DNA from: Lojkania enalia | Taxonomy: Eukaryota; Ascomycota; Dothideomycetes; Pleosporales | Direction: 5' to 3' | Length of the DNA: 64,000 bases | NCBI GenBank assembly: GCA_010094045.1 | Contig: ML986706.1 | Span: forward strand, 62,001 to 126,000 | Part shown: in pieces, positions 21,581-33,297 of the stretch | Position numbering within the stretch: the first letter of the stretch is position 1 | How the letters are laid out: every line of letters begins with the position of its first letter | The notes under the pieces: generated by a model | What the model was told of the DNA's origin: nothing | Database searches by the model: none | The model's input: only the letters and a program-made list of their open reading frames with translations | Made by a program: the position numbers and the translations under genes

Positions 21581-24500
21581 ATGGAGGTCGCGGAGGTCGA
21601 GCCGGAGAATCGCGACGATATTCCTAGCCCACCCACCAACACACCTGGACCCAACGACGGGTCTCAATCAGCGCATGATGATGACGCATCAGACGATGCC
21701 GGCGCAGTTTCGATAAAGCTCGAGGACGAGCCTCCTACAGTGGTAGGAGATGACGGTGGCGTCGCTCATCGGCCTAGCAAGAGGCGCAAGGTCGACGAGT
21801 TCACACCGCGTCGCTCGACGTCACGCGTCCAGTCACCGCCCTGGAGATCCTTTGCGGCAGAAGGACCGACGACGATAATCACGGATGGCATTAGGAAGTC
21901 AGCTAGAGTCAACAAGGAGACACCGACGCCGGTGCCTGCGCCCGAAAAGCGGAGCACACGGAACGCGGCGAAAGCGGTACAAATCAATGGCAATGCAAAG
22001 CATAACGCACGCCAGCATGCTACGCGTTCTGTGTCGGGTCCGGCGACTGCTTCCAAATCCAAGGCTGCACCTGCCGTTAGGAAGAAGGCATCCGCACCCG
22101 TACTGAAATCGCCTGGTCCGCGGAAATCTGAGCGCCAGAGGAATGCTTCTAACGCTGCTGCTGCTGCTGCTGCTACTGCTGCTATCTCTTCGTCTCCTGT
22201 GGTGCGGAATGGATCGCCAGAAAGTACAAAGAAGCGCCCCGGACGTCCTAGGAAGACAACCCTGACGTCGGACGATGTTGACTGTGGCCTGTACAGTACG
22301 CCTCTGTCGGAGTACAAATATGCGTACGAACAGTATAACAACCTGCAAAGCTCACCTGAAGATGTAGATCCTAATGGCCCTGCCCCTCGCCTCAGGCTTC
22401 GCCTGAAAAAGCCACCGCCTCCCAATCGACATCCGCAACACGCCCCGCCGGTACCGAAATTTCCTACCTTCGCTGACTGGCTTGCGACCGACGATCCACT
22501 GGAAGGAGAAGAGTCCCAGAAAATAACACGAGAGAAGGCTGAAGAAGAAGCCGAGCGGCGGCTGCGCATTGTCGAAGCCGTCGAAAACGGTGTCCTAAGC
22601 CAGGCACGATGTAGCATTTTTCACCCCGAGCCTGCAGAGGAACCTCCCCCGCAATACCGTCATTGGGATCATGTTGTTGCACACGCCATACATTTCAACA
22701 AGCTTCTCAGGGAAGAAAACACCTACCACCGGAGGATGGCGAAGATCCTGGCTAAAGAGGCTGTCGATTATTGGAAAGAGAAGTATAAGCGGAAGACTCA
22801 GGAAGAGATCGACCAGGAGGAGTCGGAGCGTGCGATGCTACGTTACAAACAGCTCGTTAAGGATGTTAAGGACTCCTGGGCGCTTGTGAAGGTAGAGATC
22901 GACAAGGAGAGGGTCGCAAGATGGGAAGAGGAACAGCTTCAGCTTGGTCACAAGGCTATGGACGACATGTTCAACCAGGCGCAAGAGATTCTCGGCAGGG
23001 GCATGGTTGATTCAGCCTCTTCATTCATTAGCGATGATCGAGAATCCGAAGACGAAGGGGATTTTGAGACTGGCATGACTAACAGCGCTAATGATGGTAA
23101 TGATGATGATCATGACGAAAACATGTCTTCCGATTCGGATAGCGACGATGGCCATGGGCTTGATGAAGATGCGAATCTTACCGCAGAGCAACTGCGGGAA
23201 AAATACGGTCAGCTTCCAGACCTTCCTTCTGACAGCTCAGAGAACGAAGATGAAGAAGGAGACGATGAAGATGCGGAGAAAGGGAGCGATAACGAGCATA
23301 CTCCTGAAACTACCTCAGGCATGGAGCTTGATATGGAAGGTATCGATAACCTGCCGGCCAATCCCTTCGCGCACACAAATGGTTTTTACGATGACGATAC
23401 CCAAGAAGAAAATGAAGGCAATGGGGTCATCGATCCTTCAAAGGTTGAACTAGAGCAAGTTGATGAAGCACTATTGGATTCTGAGGACGTGGATGGGGAG
23501 ACGTCCGAGTCTGGCAGCCAAGCTTGGTCTAGTGATGAAGCATCTGGCGAATCTGAACAAGAAGGCGACTCTGAATCTGACGAAGAAGATGGAGAGGAGG
23601 AAGATCTGGGCGTGATGGGGTTCTTGGCGCCTAGTGAGATTAAAAAGATGAAGGAAGCCGCAAAGGCCGTCATGCAGGACAATGATAAGGCGGCCGGCGA
23701 GGATACACCCAAGGCTAACGGTATTAATGGACACCAGGATCAAGCCGACGCAGAAGTGGATAAAGAGATACTTGTTGCCAATGGAGAAGTAGAAGCTGAG
23801 CCAAAGATCGAAGTCCACCATGTCGGCGATAAACATGATGCTGTTCCCGAGCCTACGATCGAAGTGTTGGATTCCGAGTCAGTGGAGAAAAGTGCTACCG
23901 AAAAGTTGATTGCACGAAGTAGATCTCGTCATACTTCATCACCTCCACGGACAGAGATCCCATCATTACTTCGAGGAACGCTTCGAGAATACCAGCATGA
24001 TGGACTTGACTGGCTTGTCAATCTGTATGACTCCGAAACAAATGGAATTTTGGCCGACGAGATGGGTCTTGGCAAAACTATACAGACTATATCACTTCTC
24101 GCTTATATTGCCGTCCATCGAGGAGTATGGGGTCCGCATCTCGTCGTTGTGCCTACTAGTGTCATGCTCAACTGGGAGATGGAATTCAAGAAGTGGTGCC
24201 CTGGTTTCCGGGTTTTGACATATTACGGAGATATCAATGAACGCAAAAGGAAACGAACGGGTTGGCGTACGACTAGGAAAGACATGATCAACGTTGTAAT
24301 TACATCGTACCAACTCATTCTGCAAGATGCGGCAGCATTCAAAATGAGACCCTGGGAGTACCTCATACTGGACGAAGCGCACAACATCAAGAACTTCAAG
24401 TCTCAACGGTGGCAAACGATGTTGAATCTCAGAACTGAGAGGCGGTTGTTGCTGACAGGAACGCCGCTACAGAACAATATTGATGAGCTCTGGTCGTTAC

Positions 24501-26674
24501 TCTACTTCCTGATGCCTGCTGGTTTCGCAGGAGAGGGTCGCATCGCCGGGCTTGAGGAGTTCACTATGGCTTTGAAGAACCCAACGTCACAGATCCTGGA
24601 ACAAGGCCGGCAGCAGCTCGATGCCGAGGCACAAAAAATTGTCAAAAAGCTTCATGAGGTTTTACGTCCTTATCTCCTTCGGCGGTTAAAGGCAGATGTT
24701 GAGAAGCAGATGCCCGCAAAGTATGAACATGTCGTTTATTGCAAGCTTTCAAAGCGTCAACGGCAGTTATATGACGGATTTATGGGTCGCGCTTCTACCA
24801 AGGAAATACTCGCATCAGGCAACTACATGACCATTATCAACTGCCTGATGTCGCTGCGCAAGGTCTGTAACCACCCGGATCTCTTCGAGACTAGGGCCAT
24901 TGTAACTTCAATGGCTATGCCCAAATCTGTAGCTGCGGAATTCGAAATTAAGGACTTCCTCATTCGGAAACGGCTGCATGAAGACGTAGAGGAGAGAAAG
25001 GTTAATTTAGACGCCCTGAATTTGGTATTTGCTCGACGAGAGCAGACATCGATGCTTCACGCTCGAAGAGCACAGCAGATACGTGCGACTCGACCGCTTG
25101 AAGACCTTGTTGAGCGACAGACTCGTCGGCTCAATCCTCCACCTCAGATGGAACCATCATCATCGATCAAAGCTGTTCTATCCGCCATGGCCTACAGGCA
25201 GAATGTTGCAGTCCGAGACCATCTCCAAAAATGCCTCAATCTAACGCGTTCAAGGACGCAGTTTCTACCTATCTATGGGAAGGGTCTGGTCAACCGTTTA
25301 ACAATAGATTACAATGATTACGCATTTGGAGCACAAGAAGATCGAGAAAAGAAGCCAATGCCACACACGCCGCAAATATACAGGATACCCGACCCAATGC
25401 GGATGTCGGAACTACCAAAGACATTAGAGCCGGAACGAGAACCCGGAAAGAAGGGGAAGCTTGGCTTCCGAAACCCTTTTAGTCCGCGACTCGCTTCGCA
25501 GTGGTACCAGAGGCAAATCTCGCTTTTCCCAATTCTGGTGCCGACTCTTGAGCAGCGAGCGGATATTCTTGATCCGATCGTCACTAGGTTCAGTTGTGTA
25601 ACACCAGCCGTTGCTGCGGACGATGTTGCTCAACTAGCCTTATCTAAGCGTGGTGTGGAATTGGTTCGGTCGTCCCAGATGGCAAACACTCGCGATCCTT
25701 TCCACGAACCTCGAATTCGTCAGTCAATTGCGTTCCCTGACAAACGGCTTCTGCAGTATGATTGCGGCAAGCTTCAGCGTCTTGCTATATTGCTCCGAGA
25801 TCTGCAAGCAGGCGGCCATCGCGCGCTCATATTTACCCAGATGACTAAGGTCCTTGATATCTTAGAGCAGTTCTTGAATATTCACGGCCATCGGTATTTG
25901 CGTCTGGATGGTGCCACGAAAGTTGAACATCGACAAATTTTGACGGACAGGTTCAACAAAGACCCCCGCATTTTATGCTTCATCCTCTCATCACGGTCTG
26001 GTGGTCTCGGTATCAACTTGACGGGCGCTGACACTGTTATCTTCTATGACCTGGACTGGAACCCTGCAATGGACAAGCAATGTCAAGACCGCAGTCACCG
26101 CATTGGCCAGACTCGTGACGTACACATCTACAAGTTTGTATCTGAGTATACAATCGAAGCCAATATCCTGCGCAAGTCAAACCAGAAGCGGCTATTGGAT
26201 GATGTTATTATTCAGAGGGGTGACTTCACGACAGACTATTTCAATAAGGTGACATGGCGTGATGCACTTGAAGATGAACCTGTTGACGAGGCTGGCGCGG
26301 CCATGGACCGTGTTCTTGGCGAAAAGGCGGGTCTGTTGGGCGATGCAAAGGTCATGCGAGCCGTCGAGGACACCGAAGATCAGAATGCAGCTACGATTGC
26401 GCAGAAGGAGATTGTCGATGAGATCCACGATGATCAGGTTGACTTCAATGAGAGCTCTACGAATACGCCGGCTAATGCCGCGACTAGGGCTGCTTCTGAA
26501 GAAGCCGATCAAGCCAAAGCCGACAACGTAGAGATGCAACACATCGATGAGTATATGCTGAAGCGGTTCAGAGACGAGTACGGTCAAGAGCCGTATAAGC
26601 CGCCAACCGATCGCCAGAAGAGGTACGCGAAGGGCAAGGAAAAGCATAGAGCGCAGAAAAAGAGAAGATTCTAA
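21581..26674 (+). CDS. SWR1: SWR1 chromatin-remodelling ATPase
   Basis: An intronless gene of 1697 residues. SWR1 is the motor of the complex that replaces H2A with H2A.Z in nucleosomes. The first ~330 residues are basic and disordered with an AT-hook-like KRPGRPRKT near 217. The HSA region starts near 355 (YRHWDHVVAHAIHFNKLL) and binds actin-related proteins. A long acidic region follows (about 480-760). The first ATPase lobe begins near 795 (LRGTLREYQHDGLDWLV), with Walker A DEMGLGKT near 826 and Walker B LDEAHNIKN near 931. A large insertion separates the lobes, as is typical of the INO80/SWR1 class. The second lobe runs about 1395-1560 (RALIFTQMTKVLDILEQF, YLRLDGATKVEHRQ, SSRSGGLGINLTGADTVI, RSHRIGQTRDVHIYKFV). 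The basic tail ends EKHRAQKKRRF. The length matches other fungal Swr1 proteins. Confidence 0.97.
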   Translation: MEVAEVEPENRDDIPSPPTNTPGPNDGSQSAHDDDASDDAGAVSIKLEDEPPTVVGDDGGVAHRPSKRRKVDEFTPRRSTSRVQSPPWRSFAAEGPTTIITDGIRKSARVNKETPTPVPAPEKRSTRNAAKAVQINGNAKHNARQHATRSVSGPATASKSKAAPAVRKKASAPVLKSPGPRKSERQRNASNAAAAAAATAAISSSPVVRNGSPESTKKRPGRPRKTTLTSDDVDCGLYSTPLSEYKYAYEQYNNLQSSPEDVDPNGPAPRLRLRLKKPPPPNRHPQHAPPVPKFPTFADWLATDDPLEGEESQKITREKAEEEAERRLRIVEAVENGVLSQARCSIFHPEPAEEPPPQYRHWDHVVAHAIHFNKLLREENTYHRRMAKILAKEAVDYWKEKYKRKTQEEIDQEESERAMLRYKQLVKDVKDSWALVKVEIDKERVARWEEEQLQLGHKAMDDMFNQAQEILGRGMVDSASSFISDDRESEDEGDFETGMTNSANDGNDDDHDENMSSDSDSDDGHGLDEDANLTAEQLREKYGQLPDLPSDSSENEDEEGDDEDAEKGSDNEHTPETTSGMELDMEGIDNLPANPFAHTNGFYDDDTQEENEGNGVIDPSKVELEQVDEALLDSEDVDGETSESGSQAWSSDEASGESEQEGDSESDEEDGEEEDLGVMGFLAPSEIKKMKEAAKAVMQDNDKAAGEDTPKANGINGHQDQADAEVDKEILVANGEVEAEPKIEVHHVGDKHDAVPEPTIEVLDSESVEKSATEKLIARSRSRHTSSPPRTEIPSLLRGTLREYQHDGLDWLVNLYDSETNGILADEMGLGKTIQTISLLAYIAVHRGVWGPHLVVVPTSVMLNWEMEFKKWCPGFRVLTYYGDINERKRKRTGWRTTRKDMINVVITSYQLILQDAAAFKMRPWEYLILDEAHNIKNFKSQRWQTMLNLRTERRLLLTGTPLQNNIDELWSLLYFLMPAGFAGEGRIAGLEEFTMALKNPTSQILEQGRQQLDAEAQKIVKKLHEVLRPYLLRRLKADVEKQMPAKYEHVVYCKLSKRQRQLYDGFMGRASTKEILASGNYMTIINCLMSLRKVCNHPDLFETRAIVTSMAMPKSVAAEFEIKDFLIRKRLHEDVEERKVNLDALNLVFARREQTSMLHARRAQQIRATRPLEDLVERQTRRLNPPPQMEPSSSIKAVLSAMAYRQNVAVRDHLQKCLNLTRSRTQFLPIYGKGLVNRLTIDYNDYAFGAQEDREKKPMPHTPQIYRIPDPMRMSELPKTLEPEREPGKKGKLGFRNPFSPRLASQWYQRQISLFPILVPTLEQRADILDPIVTRFSCVTPAVAADDVAQLALSKRGVELVRSSQMANTRDPFHEPRIRQSIAFPDKRLLQYDCGKLQRLAILLRDLQAGGHRALIFTQMTKVLDILEQFLNIHGHRYLRLDGATKVEHRQILTDRFNKDPRILCFILSSRSGGLGINLTGADTVIFYDLDWNPAMDKQCQDRSHRIGQTRDVHIYKFVSEYTIEANILRKSNQKRLLDDVIIQRGDFTTDYFNKVTWRDALEDEPVDEAGAAMDRVLGEKAGLLGDAKVMRAVEDTEDQNAATIAQKEIVDEIHDDQVDFNESSTNTPANAATRAASEEADQAKADNVEMQHIDEYMLKRFRDEYGQEPYKPPTDRQKRYAKGKEKHRAQKKRRF

Positions 26675-29600
26675 GCTTTGAGACTACGTCCTAGAAACAT
26701 GATATTGCAAAAACGGAATGAATACAAGATTTTATCCAAGCTCCGGTATCTGGGCTGTGTATTAGTAGGGTTGCATCCATGTGTAATGGTGTTTGGTCAT
26801 GTTGGATATCTAGTATGGATATGCGACTGCATGTATTATAAGAGGTTTGTGGGGTATGCGGGTTCTGTATGAGAGGACGGTGGAGTATGTATTCGTAGTG
26901 TTAGGATATAATGATGAAAAGTGAGGAAGAGGGTTTTCTGGTGATTTGTCATGGATCATGAGTGATGGGTGACGACTTACTATGAAGGGCATCTGGTGTT
27001 GAGATAAGCAGGGAAGTGAGATGGTCTATGACCGTTTCGGGGACCTAGAATGTGGGACGATGTGGAGCGAAGGGAAGTGAGGGTGTATTGCAGATGGTAA
27101 CTACACAGAAATCCTTGTAATAATCGCCGGCTAGAACAGTGTCAAGACTGTTTCAGTGAAATCAATCAATGGAATCATTTGTCCTACCATCATTGCTACC
27201 CACTGTACGCAGTGCAAGTTCCACCGACCTGTCGAAAGCGCCTCCATACTCGTAGATGGGCATCCAAGATCCCACGGAATTCCTCTAGGGGGGCTTTCGG
27301 TCGTAGTATATTGAAGGAGCAGAAGACCTGTGCAACTAAAACATTCTTTCGCAAGAGAACTATGAAAGCACCCTCAAACAGACTGAACATGTCACATGAG
27401 CAATCAGGCCACACGATCCCCATACAGGAATCCCTCACCGGTATTCCCACACAACCCACGCTTTCATTGACCCCTCTTTCGCACCCGCTCCACCCCATTC
27501 GCAGCAATCCATGGCGAATATAAAGCTATTAGCTGCACAGACATCACCCGAAAAGAACTATGTACCATATTTAGAAATATCATCCCGCCCTTGCTCGTAA
27601 CCGTTTGCAATGACTCCTCGTCATAATGGTGGCAATGTGAGCCCACGAATCGTGATAGGGTCGATATGGACACATAGCTAGGTTTAGTCTACATGGAATA
27701 AAGACGGTGAATGCTATACTGTATTTGGAGGTTTGGCTCCGGGCTGGGGTGGTCTCGGAAGCCGAATGGGAAAAGGAATCGACATTTGGATGCTAATGAT
27801 TGCTATGTAGTGGGGGGAACAGGCGGTTTGATACGAGGGAGCGAGTGGGTTATGAGCTAAATATGATGCCATAGGACCTGATCTTAGGTATATTGGCTGC
27901 AGATGTGGATGGAAAAGAGCGGTGACTTCATTGCATGAAGCCGGGGAATTCTTAGTGTTGTTGTTTGCTATTTGCGAGCATTATTAGTCTTGCTGCGTAT
28001 TGTCACATGTAGCAGTTTTTGTCGTGTACGATTATCATTTGCTCACATTCCAGGCCTTTGGCAGTTCGAGCAACGGTCCGCTGCTAGTGGCAAAATGACA
28101 AAATATACACCGGCAGTAAAATGACGGCAGATTGAGGAAAGGATTCCCCGCATTTCGTAATGCTTGAGAGGTGTGTATCCAAGATTTTTGCTCATCTGGT
28201 CCGAGAAGTGACCGATCATTGCTGCATGCTATGGATGGGAGTACGCCCGCTAACCAGAAGTGGAGGCCTGTGGATGACTGAGGTTAATCGATAGTCCCTT
28301 AGTGGTTGAGCTGGCCATTGTCAGGTTGTGTATTAGACGCGAGGACGCAAGAAGCACACGGTGGACGCAATAAGGACAGCAAACTCGGTGCAATTACTCG
28401 ATACTGTGCCGAGAAGCCGACATCGTGTTCGCTAGCAACATCAGTGGGGAGTATGGAGGCCTCAGTTAGGCGTGTGTGTGTGCCTAGAATCAATAGTTTG
28501 CATTCGTATCCAGCAGCAGGATTTCAGTTACATTGAGCATGATTATGACACCGTCCCATAAGCCGAGCTTATAGTGCGAAGAATTGCATTGACTAGTAAA
28601 GCTGAAGGTAGCGGGGTGTGCCGGCAGTCGCGATGCTTGCATGGTGTTTCGAGATAACCATAGGACGGGAAAACCTGGTTCTCGGTCGTGCAATACCCAG
28701 GCCAAGCTGTCAGATTTCTGCAGTGCGCAAAAAGGCGACAACCATCTCCCGCGATGGCATCCCTAAACTGTTCTAGTGCAATTCCATCGCTGCATGTCAG
28801 CAAGGTTCAGTGCATCGGCGGGACGGATTCGGTGGGTGGCTGCCTATGGCCCACCGCCGGGCTGCGAGGATCGCGAGAATAATGAATAATGAGCAATGAG
28901 CAGAACAGCATCGGGCTTCAGAGCAGCTCTCCCACTTCCTCTATCAGCCACATTGAGGCTAGGGCTGCGAAAGGCGGAGGCTTCACATCAGGAGTGATTA
29001 GCGATATCCAGTCTGCTGTTAGTCGGGAATAAGTCAAGAATAGACCCACGGCTGGAGGGTCCAGCCGAAAGATGGTTGCGAATGGCGACAGCGCCGAAGC
29101 CTCCGACGCACGTGCAGTGAATGTCTCAACGTCGGCGATGGCAGGGTCGCAACGCGAGGTGAAGTGTGTGGGTATGTGGTGTGGAGGTGGCTCCCTATGT
29201 CATCGCTGAACAAAGAGAAAAACTAGGGGGGCTTAACTATATTGGGATGGTGGATGCTGGATACGGTATAGCGCTGCTCAGGCGTCCCAAAAATAGCTGC
29301 TCGGATCTCAGCCGGATTCACCGACCACGAGACAACAACGAGCGTTGACTGTAACGACGCCAGTCACTCCATGCAACCGCCGCTCGCCCACCAGCCACTT
29401 CCGCATCGACAAATCATCTTCCTAGTGACCGCTTCGAGTAGTGGCACTAGCCTCTCTTGCTCAGCAGACAAAGACCGCTGTCCCATTCTTAGCACCCCTG
29501 CCCAGCCACCACATGTCGGTAGGGCTGTGCCGAATTACCCTTCTCAGCTAACCACGCTATCGAGTCACCGTATTCTCCAGCATGTTGCCTCGCAAAGGCA

Positions 29601-29933
29601 ACGTTCCGAGCATGGCGGGTCACGGTGACTCTGCGCTCACCACTCACTGACAAACATGTGCTGCTAAGTTTATCAGCCGTAGAATCTTGTGGACGTTTAG
29701 CAGACTCGAGCTATAAAGCGAGATAGCCTCCACCGCACTATCGGATTCCTCATTAGCATCCAATAAATCAATATTTCCTTAGCACATTCGCTACTTTCTT
29801 ATTATTTCCTTCAACTCAGACATTCGTTTCTCTCAGATCACATCTCAGTCCATCACTTGAGTGCAGTCTTTAGAGAACCTATATCTATCCCAAACCCAAC
29901 ATACTATCAAGCATCAGACAACAGCAAATCAAT
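26675..29933. other. 3.2-kb gene-free region upstream of the Ser/Thr-rich secreted protein
   Basis: No gene is supported. Frames are at most 114 codons and lie in overlapping sets on both strands. Composition is near-balanced rather than AT-rich, unlike the other empty blocks, so a large regulatory region or a non-coding transcript is possible. Nothing more specific can be read. Confidence 0.45.
29712..29717 (+). promoter_or_regulatory. TATA box of the Ser/Thr-rich secreted protein gene
   Basis: TATAAA within GAGCTATAAAGCGAG lies 222 bp upstream of the ATG at 29934. It is followed by a CT-rich, Ser-like leader with TTCCTT and TTTCTCTC runs, typical of strongly expressed fungal genes. Confidence 0.45.
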
Positions 29934-31127
29934 ATGCGATCAGTCTCCGTTGCTGTCGCTGCTTTCCTCGGCGCCGCTGCCGCCAACCCTATGGAATGGC
30001 CTCGTGGTAACTATGATTACGGTTACCACCCATATCCAACTGGGGGCTCGTCATCGTCATCCTCCGAATCGTCCACATACACCCCATCTTCCTCGTTGTC
30101 AGCTTCATCTTCGTCCTCCGTCTATTATCCCTCATACTCGACATCTTCCGCGTCCTCATCATCATCCTCTTCCTCCATCTACTACCCGCCGTACTCCGCA
30201 TCTCTCTCAAGCTCTGGTACCGGCTATGTTCCGTCGTCCACGAAGAAGACTGACTACCCGCACTCGACTCCATCTTCGAAGCCGACTCGTCCTCCGTATT
30301 CCACGGACTACCCCACCGGTCCTACTGGTGTGACGACCAAGCCTCCACACCCAACTACTGAGACCGAGGTCATCACTACTATCACCACTGAGACGGTCTG
30401 CCCGGTCACCTATACTTATGGAACACACGTGGTCACCTCGACTACCACAAGCACAATCACTTACACTACCTGCAAGTCCGGATGCCATCACAAGCCGACA
30501 CCCTCATCATACCCAACTGGCCCGGTCACCGTCCCAACGACTGTTACAAAGACCACCTACACCTGGGTGCCTTGCTCTACGCCCGTTGGCCACAATGGTC
30601 CCTCGACCGTCTACTCGACCTACCTCACTCCGTCTTACTACCCAACTACTTATGTCACCACCACTGTAATCTACCCGACGCCCGCTACTACGTACGCTCC
30701 CTGGCCGCCAGTTTCCACTCCTGTAGCTCCTGAGTCCTGCCCTGCTCCCACCACTGTCACAGTCACCGAGTCATGCCCTACCCCAGCTACTGTCACTGAG
30801 ACCGTGACTATTCCTGCTTGCTACCACTGCCATACCAAGACTTACACTGTTACTGAGTCGGGCACCACGACCTGCATTACCGTGACTATCCCACCGACCA
30901 GCATTCCCACGCCTTCTAGCCACTCCGAGGAGACAAAGCCCACTCCTCACTCCTCGAAGCCCCATTCCTCGAAGCCCACTGGCTATCCGACTGGCAACCC
31001 TGAGCCTCACCACTCCACCGGCTATGTCCCATATCCCACCACAAAGGGCCACTCCAGCATTCCCTACAGCTCTTCGCGTGTTGGGCCCAAGCCGACTGGT
31101 GCTCACTACTACGGATGGTCATGGTAA
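29934..31127 (+). CDS. Secreted Ser/Thr/Pro-rich cell-surface protein
   Basis: A single exon of 397 residues starting at ATG 29934. The signal peptide is MRSVSVAVAAFLGAAAANP. Residues about 38-100 are nearly pure Ser with interspersed Tyr/Pro (YYPSYS, YYPPYS). Then come Pro/Thr-rich sequence and Thr/Val-rich beta-type repeats: TETEVITTITTETVC, TVTVTESCPTPATVTETVT, KTYTVTESGTTTCITVT. About ten Cys are scattered in the second half. The tail has short SSKP/HSSKP repeats and ends GAHYYGWSW. Such proteins are heavily O-glycosylated and sit in the cell wall or outer matrix. The C-terminus is not hydrophobic, so no GPI signal is seen. Codons are strongly biased to C-ending ones, suggesting high expression. 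Confidence 0.85.
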   Translation: MRSVSVAVAAFLGAAAANPMEWPRGNYDYGYHPYPTGGSSSSSSESSTYTPSSSLSASSSSSVYYPSYSTSSASSSSSSSSIYYPPYSASLSSSGTGYVPSSTKKTDYPHSTPSSKPTRPPYSTDYPTGPTGVTTKPPHPTTETEVITTITTETVCPVTYTYGTHVVTSTTTSTITYTTCKSGCHHKPTPSSYPTGPVTVPTTVTKTTYTWVPCSTPVGHNGPSTVYSTYLTPSYYPTTYVTTTVIYPTPATTYAPWPPVSTPVAPESCPAPTTVTVTESCPTPATVTETVTIPACYHCHTKTYTVTESGTTTCITVTIPPTSIPTPSSHSEETKPTPHSSKPHSSKPTGYPTGNPEPHHSTGYVPYPTTKGHSSIPYSSSRVGPKPTGAHYYGWSW

Positions 31128-32727
31128 TTGTAAATAAGAGCGATATAGAACATCAAAAAGGCGTTGGTACTCTATTAAATTCATGGGAAGCATTCGAGGC
31201 AGGCAAAAGGTATAATATTATGGGCTAACGAAACGACTTTCTTTAATTCCCCGGAGCATACCATCCATTCCTTAACCTTGCATAGCCTCGGCGTTTTTGG
31301 TTATTTGGCTTCATCATGAATTTGTGTACATTGTTCACACATAGATTTTTTGGGTGGTCCAGCGAATAACCGCTGCATGAATTTTTTGTTAATCTAGTAA
31401 TACACTTATAATTATCCCACTTATTTACGCTCCTTAACATTATGTGCCTACCTTGAATACTCTGGTGGTCAGTTCTAGTAAGATTCGGGATGGCGCGCAT
31501 GAGATGTAAGGCGACAGATGACTGATCCCGATCTAAGATTAGAGGACCAGAGTTCGTCATCCAATAGCGCCAAAAGCCCAAAAATCACACAACTCAAACT
31601 CAGGGATCGCCACTCGTATAGTCCCACACGTCGTACCAACATAAAAGCCTCACCTACCACGTGCACCTGATTCCGTCATCCCGCCTTTCGGCTGTCCTGG
31701 AAAGGGAATGTAGTCTTACTTGTTAGCGTTCGCTTCGCTTTCTACATACGGGTCTACATATGAATAAGCGTCGAAATCGCTTGCGCGGCTGTCGCGGATG
31801 ACTTACATAATGTCTTTGACTCGCAGCCGGAAGAACCACCAGGCAAAAAATTCCAAAACTAGGAAAATCACCACGCATGGTGGGTGATCTGTAGTACCGA
31901 TCTCAAGTACCCGACACACCCGGCAAAGCAGCGGACACACAATCTACACCTAATCAAATTTCAACACTATCGACCGCCGAAATAGTGCCCTATCCTCCAG
32001 CAGGTCCAGTGCGCTCAGATTCAGCGGCTGATCAGAGATCGACAGGGCACAGCCCCTCCTGCATGCCTAGTGAACGCCGACGATCCTCCCTCGTGGAACA
32101 GCTGTGGAAAGCTTATTCACACGGCGAAGTATGATTTCACCTACTCTATCATACCATGCATTATGCCAGGTCAATACTGTAACGTTACAAGTATGAATCT
32201 TGTGGGAACGTTATGATTAGGATGGAGGATAACGAGGTATTGAGGGATGGTACAATGTGGGCTGTCAGCTGTGAACATGAATGAAAAACCAGTCAGGCGG
32301 CTATGATAATTGAACGTAGGGCGCAGTAGGTGCATCGAGTGCGAAGACCTGAATACTGAATGCTGAATACTCAGCTTATGGTCGGGAGTTTGGCGTTCCG
32401 GATGATTGTGGCGAAGGAACTTCAGCTGACGCCACCGTTATGATGAAGCAAGATGCACCGCCACACGGTTCTTGCACGACAGGGCTAAGGTTTATAGTTG
32501 TCCGTCGCGCTCTTCTTTATTAGGTGGGCCAATTCCAAACTATTCTAGAGAAATTTGAGATCTTGCAGTTCACTTGTCGGCCTCAAAAAATCCTGTGCAA
32601 GCGCCGACCCCTTCCGTTTCTCCCTCTACAAGATCACGCTTAGCTTCCTCCAGTCGTACTTCACCAGCTATCTATACAACCCGCCCAAAGCCCATCAACT
32701 TCCATCTCAAACATCCCAGCTCTACCC
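31128..32727. other. Intergenic, nothing recognised
   Basis: This 1.6-kb region of mixed composition contains no gene I can support. The open frame at 32555-33028 on the plus strand is antisense to the PEBP gene and is not called. Confidence 0.45.
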
Positions 32728-33297
32728 CTACTCCTCCATCCACCCATCGCCCACCCCCCTCATCCAATTAACCCCCACAAGCTGCAATCCTCTCCCCTCC
32801 ACAAACTCCTCAGCCCCAAACCCCCTCCTCTCAACAAATTCCTCCCCGCCCACATCTTCCCTTCTAATCGCCACCCCCTCCGGCTCCCTAAACACCAAGA
32901 ACAAATACCGATGCGGGCCCGACTCATCCTTAGGCCCCGGCGCCAAATACCTCGTCAGCGTGACGCCCGAGTCCAAAGTCCCCTGCCCCTCTGAGGCGGA
33001 GGGCTTAACACGCGCAACAACCCAGTGACGCCAGAAGGCGAACTTCGGATCCTCGGGCGTCGGCGCGTCCGGATCGAGCATCATGAACGTGTAGCCCGCG
33101 GAGGCGTCGCCGGAGAAGGCTACGTTTGGTGCAATGGCGACTTCGCTAACGCGGGCGAGATCTCCCGGGTTGATGGACTTATTGGGGTATGTGATTGAGA
33201 CGGTTGTGCTGGGGGTGAAGTCCTCTGGGATGAGTTTTGAAGGGAGGAGAGAAGCTTGGCGGAGGGAAGCTAGGAGGGTGGAGTGCTCTGGGGACAT
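32728..33297 (-). CDS. Phosphatidylethanolamine-binding protein (PEBP; TFS1/carboxypeptidase Y inhibitor-like)
   Basis: A single exon of 189 residues from ATG 33297. The ligand-pocket motifs are all present: YTFMMLDPDAPTPEDPKF, FWRHWVVARV, and YLAPGPKDESGPHRYLFLVF, where GPxxESGPHRY is the PEBP signature. The N-terminal helix (SLRQASLLPSKLIPEDF) resembles yeast Tfs1, a cytosolic/vacuolar inhibitor of carboxypeptidase Y that also affects Ras signalling. The C-terminal part is Gly/Glu/Arg-rich and keeps the LVGVNWMR strand. There is no signal peptide, so the product is cytosolic. Confidence 0.93.
   Translation of the reverse strand: MSPEHSTLLASLRQASLLPSKLIPEDFTPSTTVSITYPNKSINPGDLARVSEVAIAPNVAFSGDASAGYTFMMLDPDAPTPEDPKFAFWRHWVVARVKPSASEGQGTLDSGVTLTRYLAPGPKDESGPHRYLFLVFREPEGVAIRREDVGGEEFVERRGFGAEEFVEGRGLQLVGVNWMRGVGDGWMEE

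Noticed and set aside
30207..31106. Minus-strand frames under the Ser/Thr-rich gene
   Set aside because: These are shadows of repetitive coding sequence; the plus frame has a signal peptide and coherent repeats.
32555..33028. 157-codon plus frame
   Set aside because: It is antisense to the PEBP gene and its Pro/Ser/Thr-rich translation is the mirror of that gene's codons.
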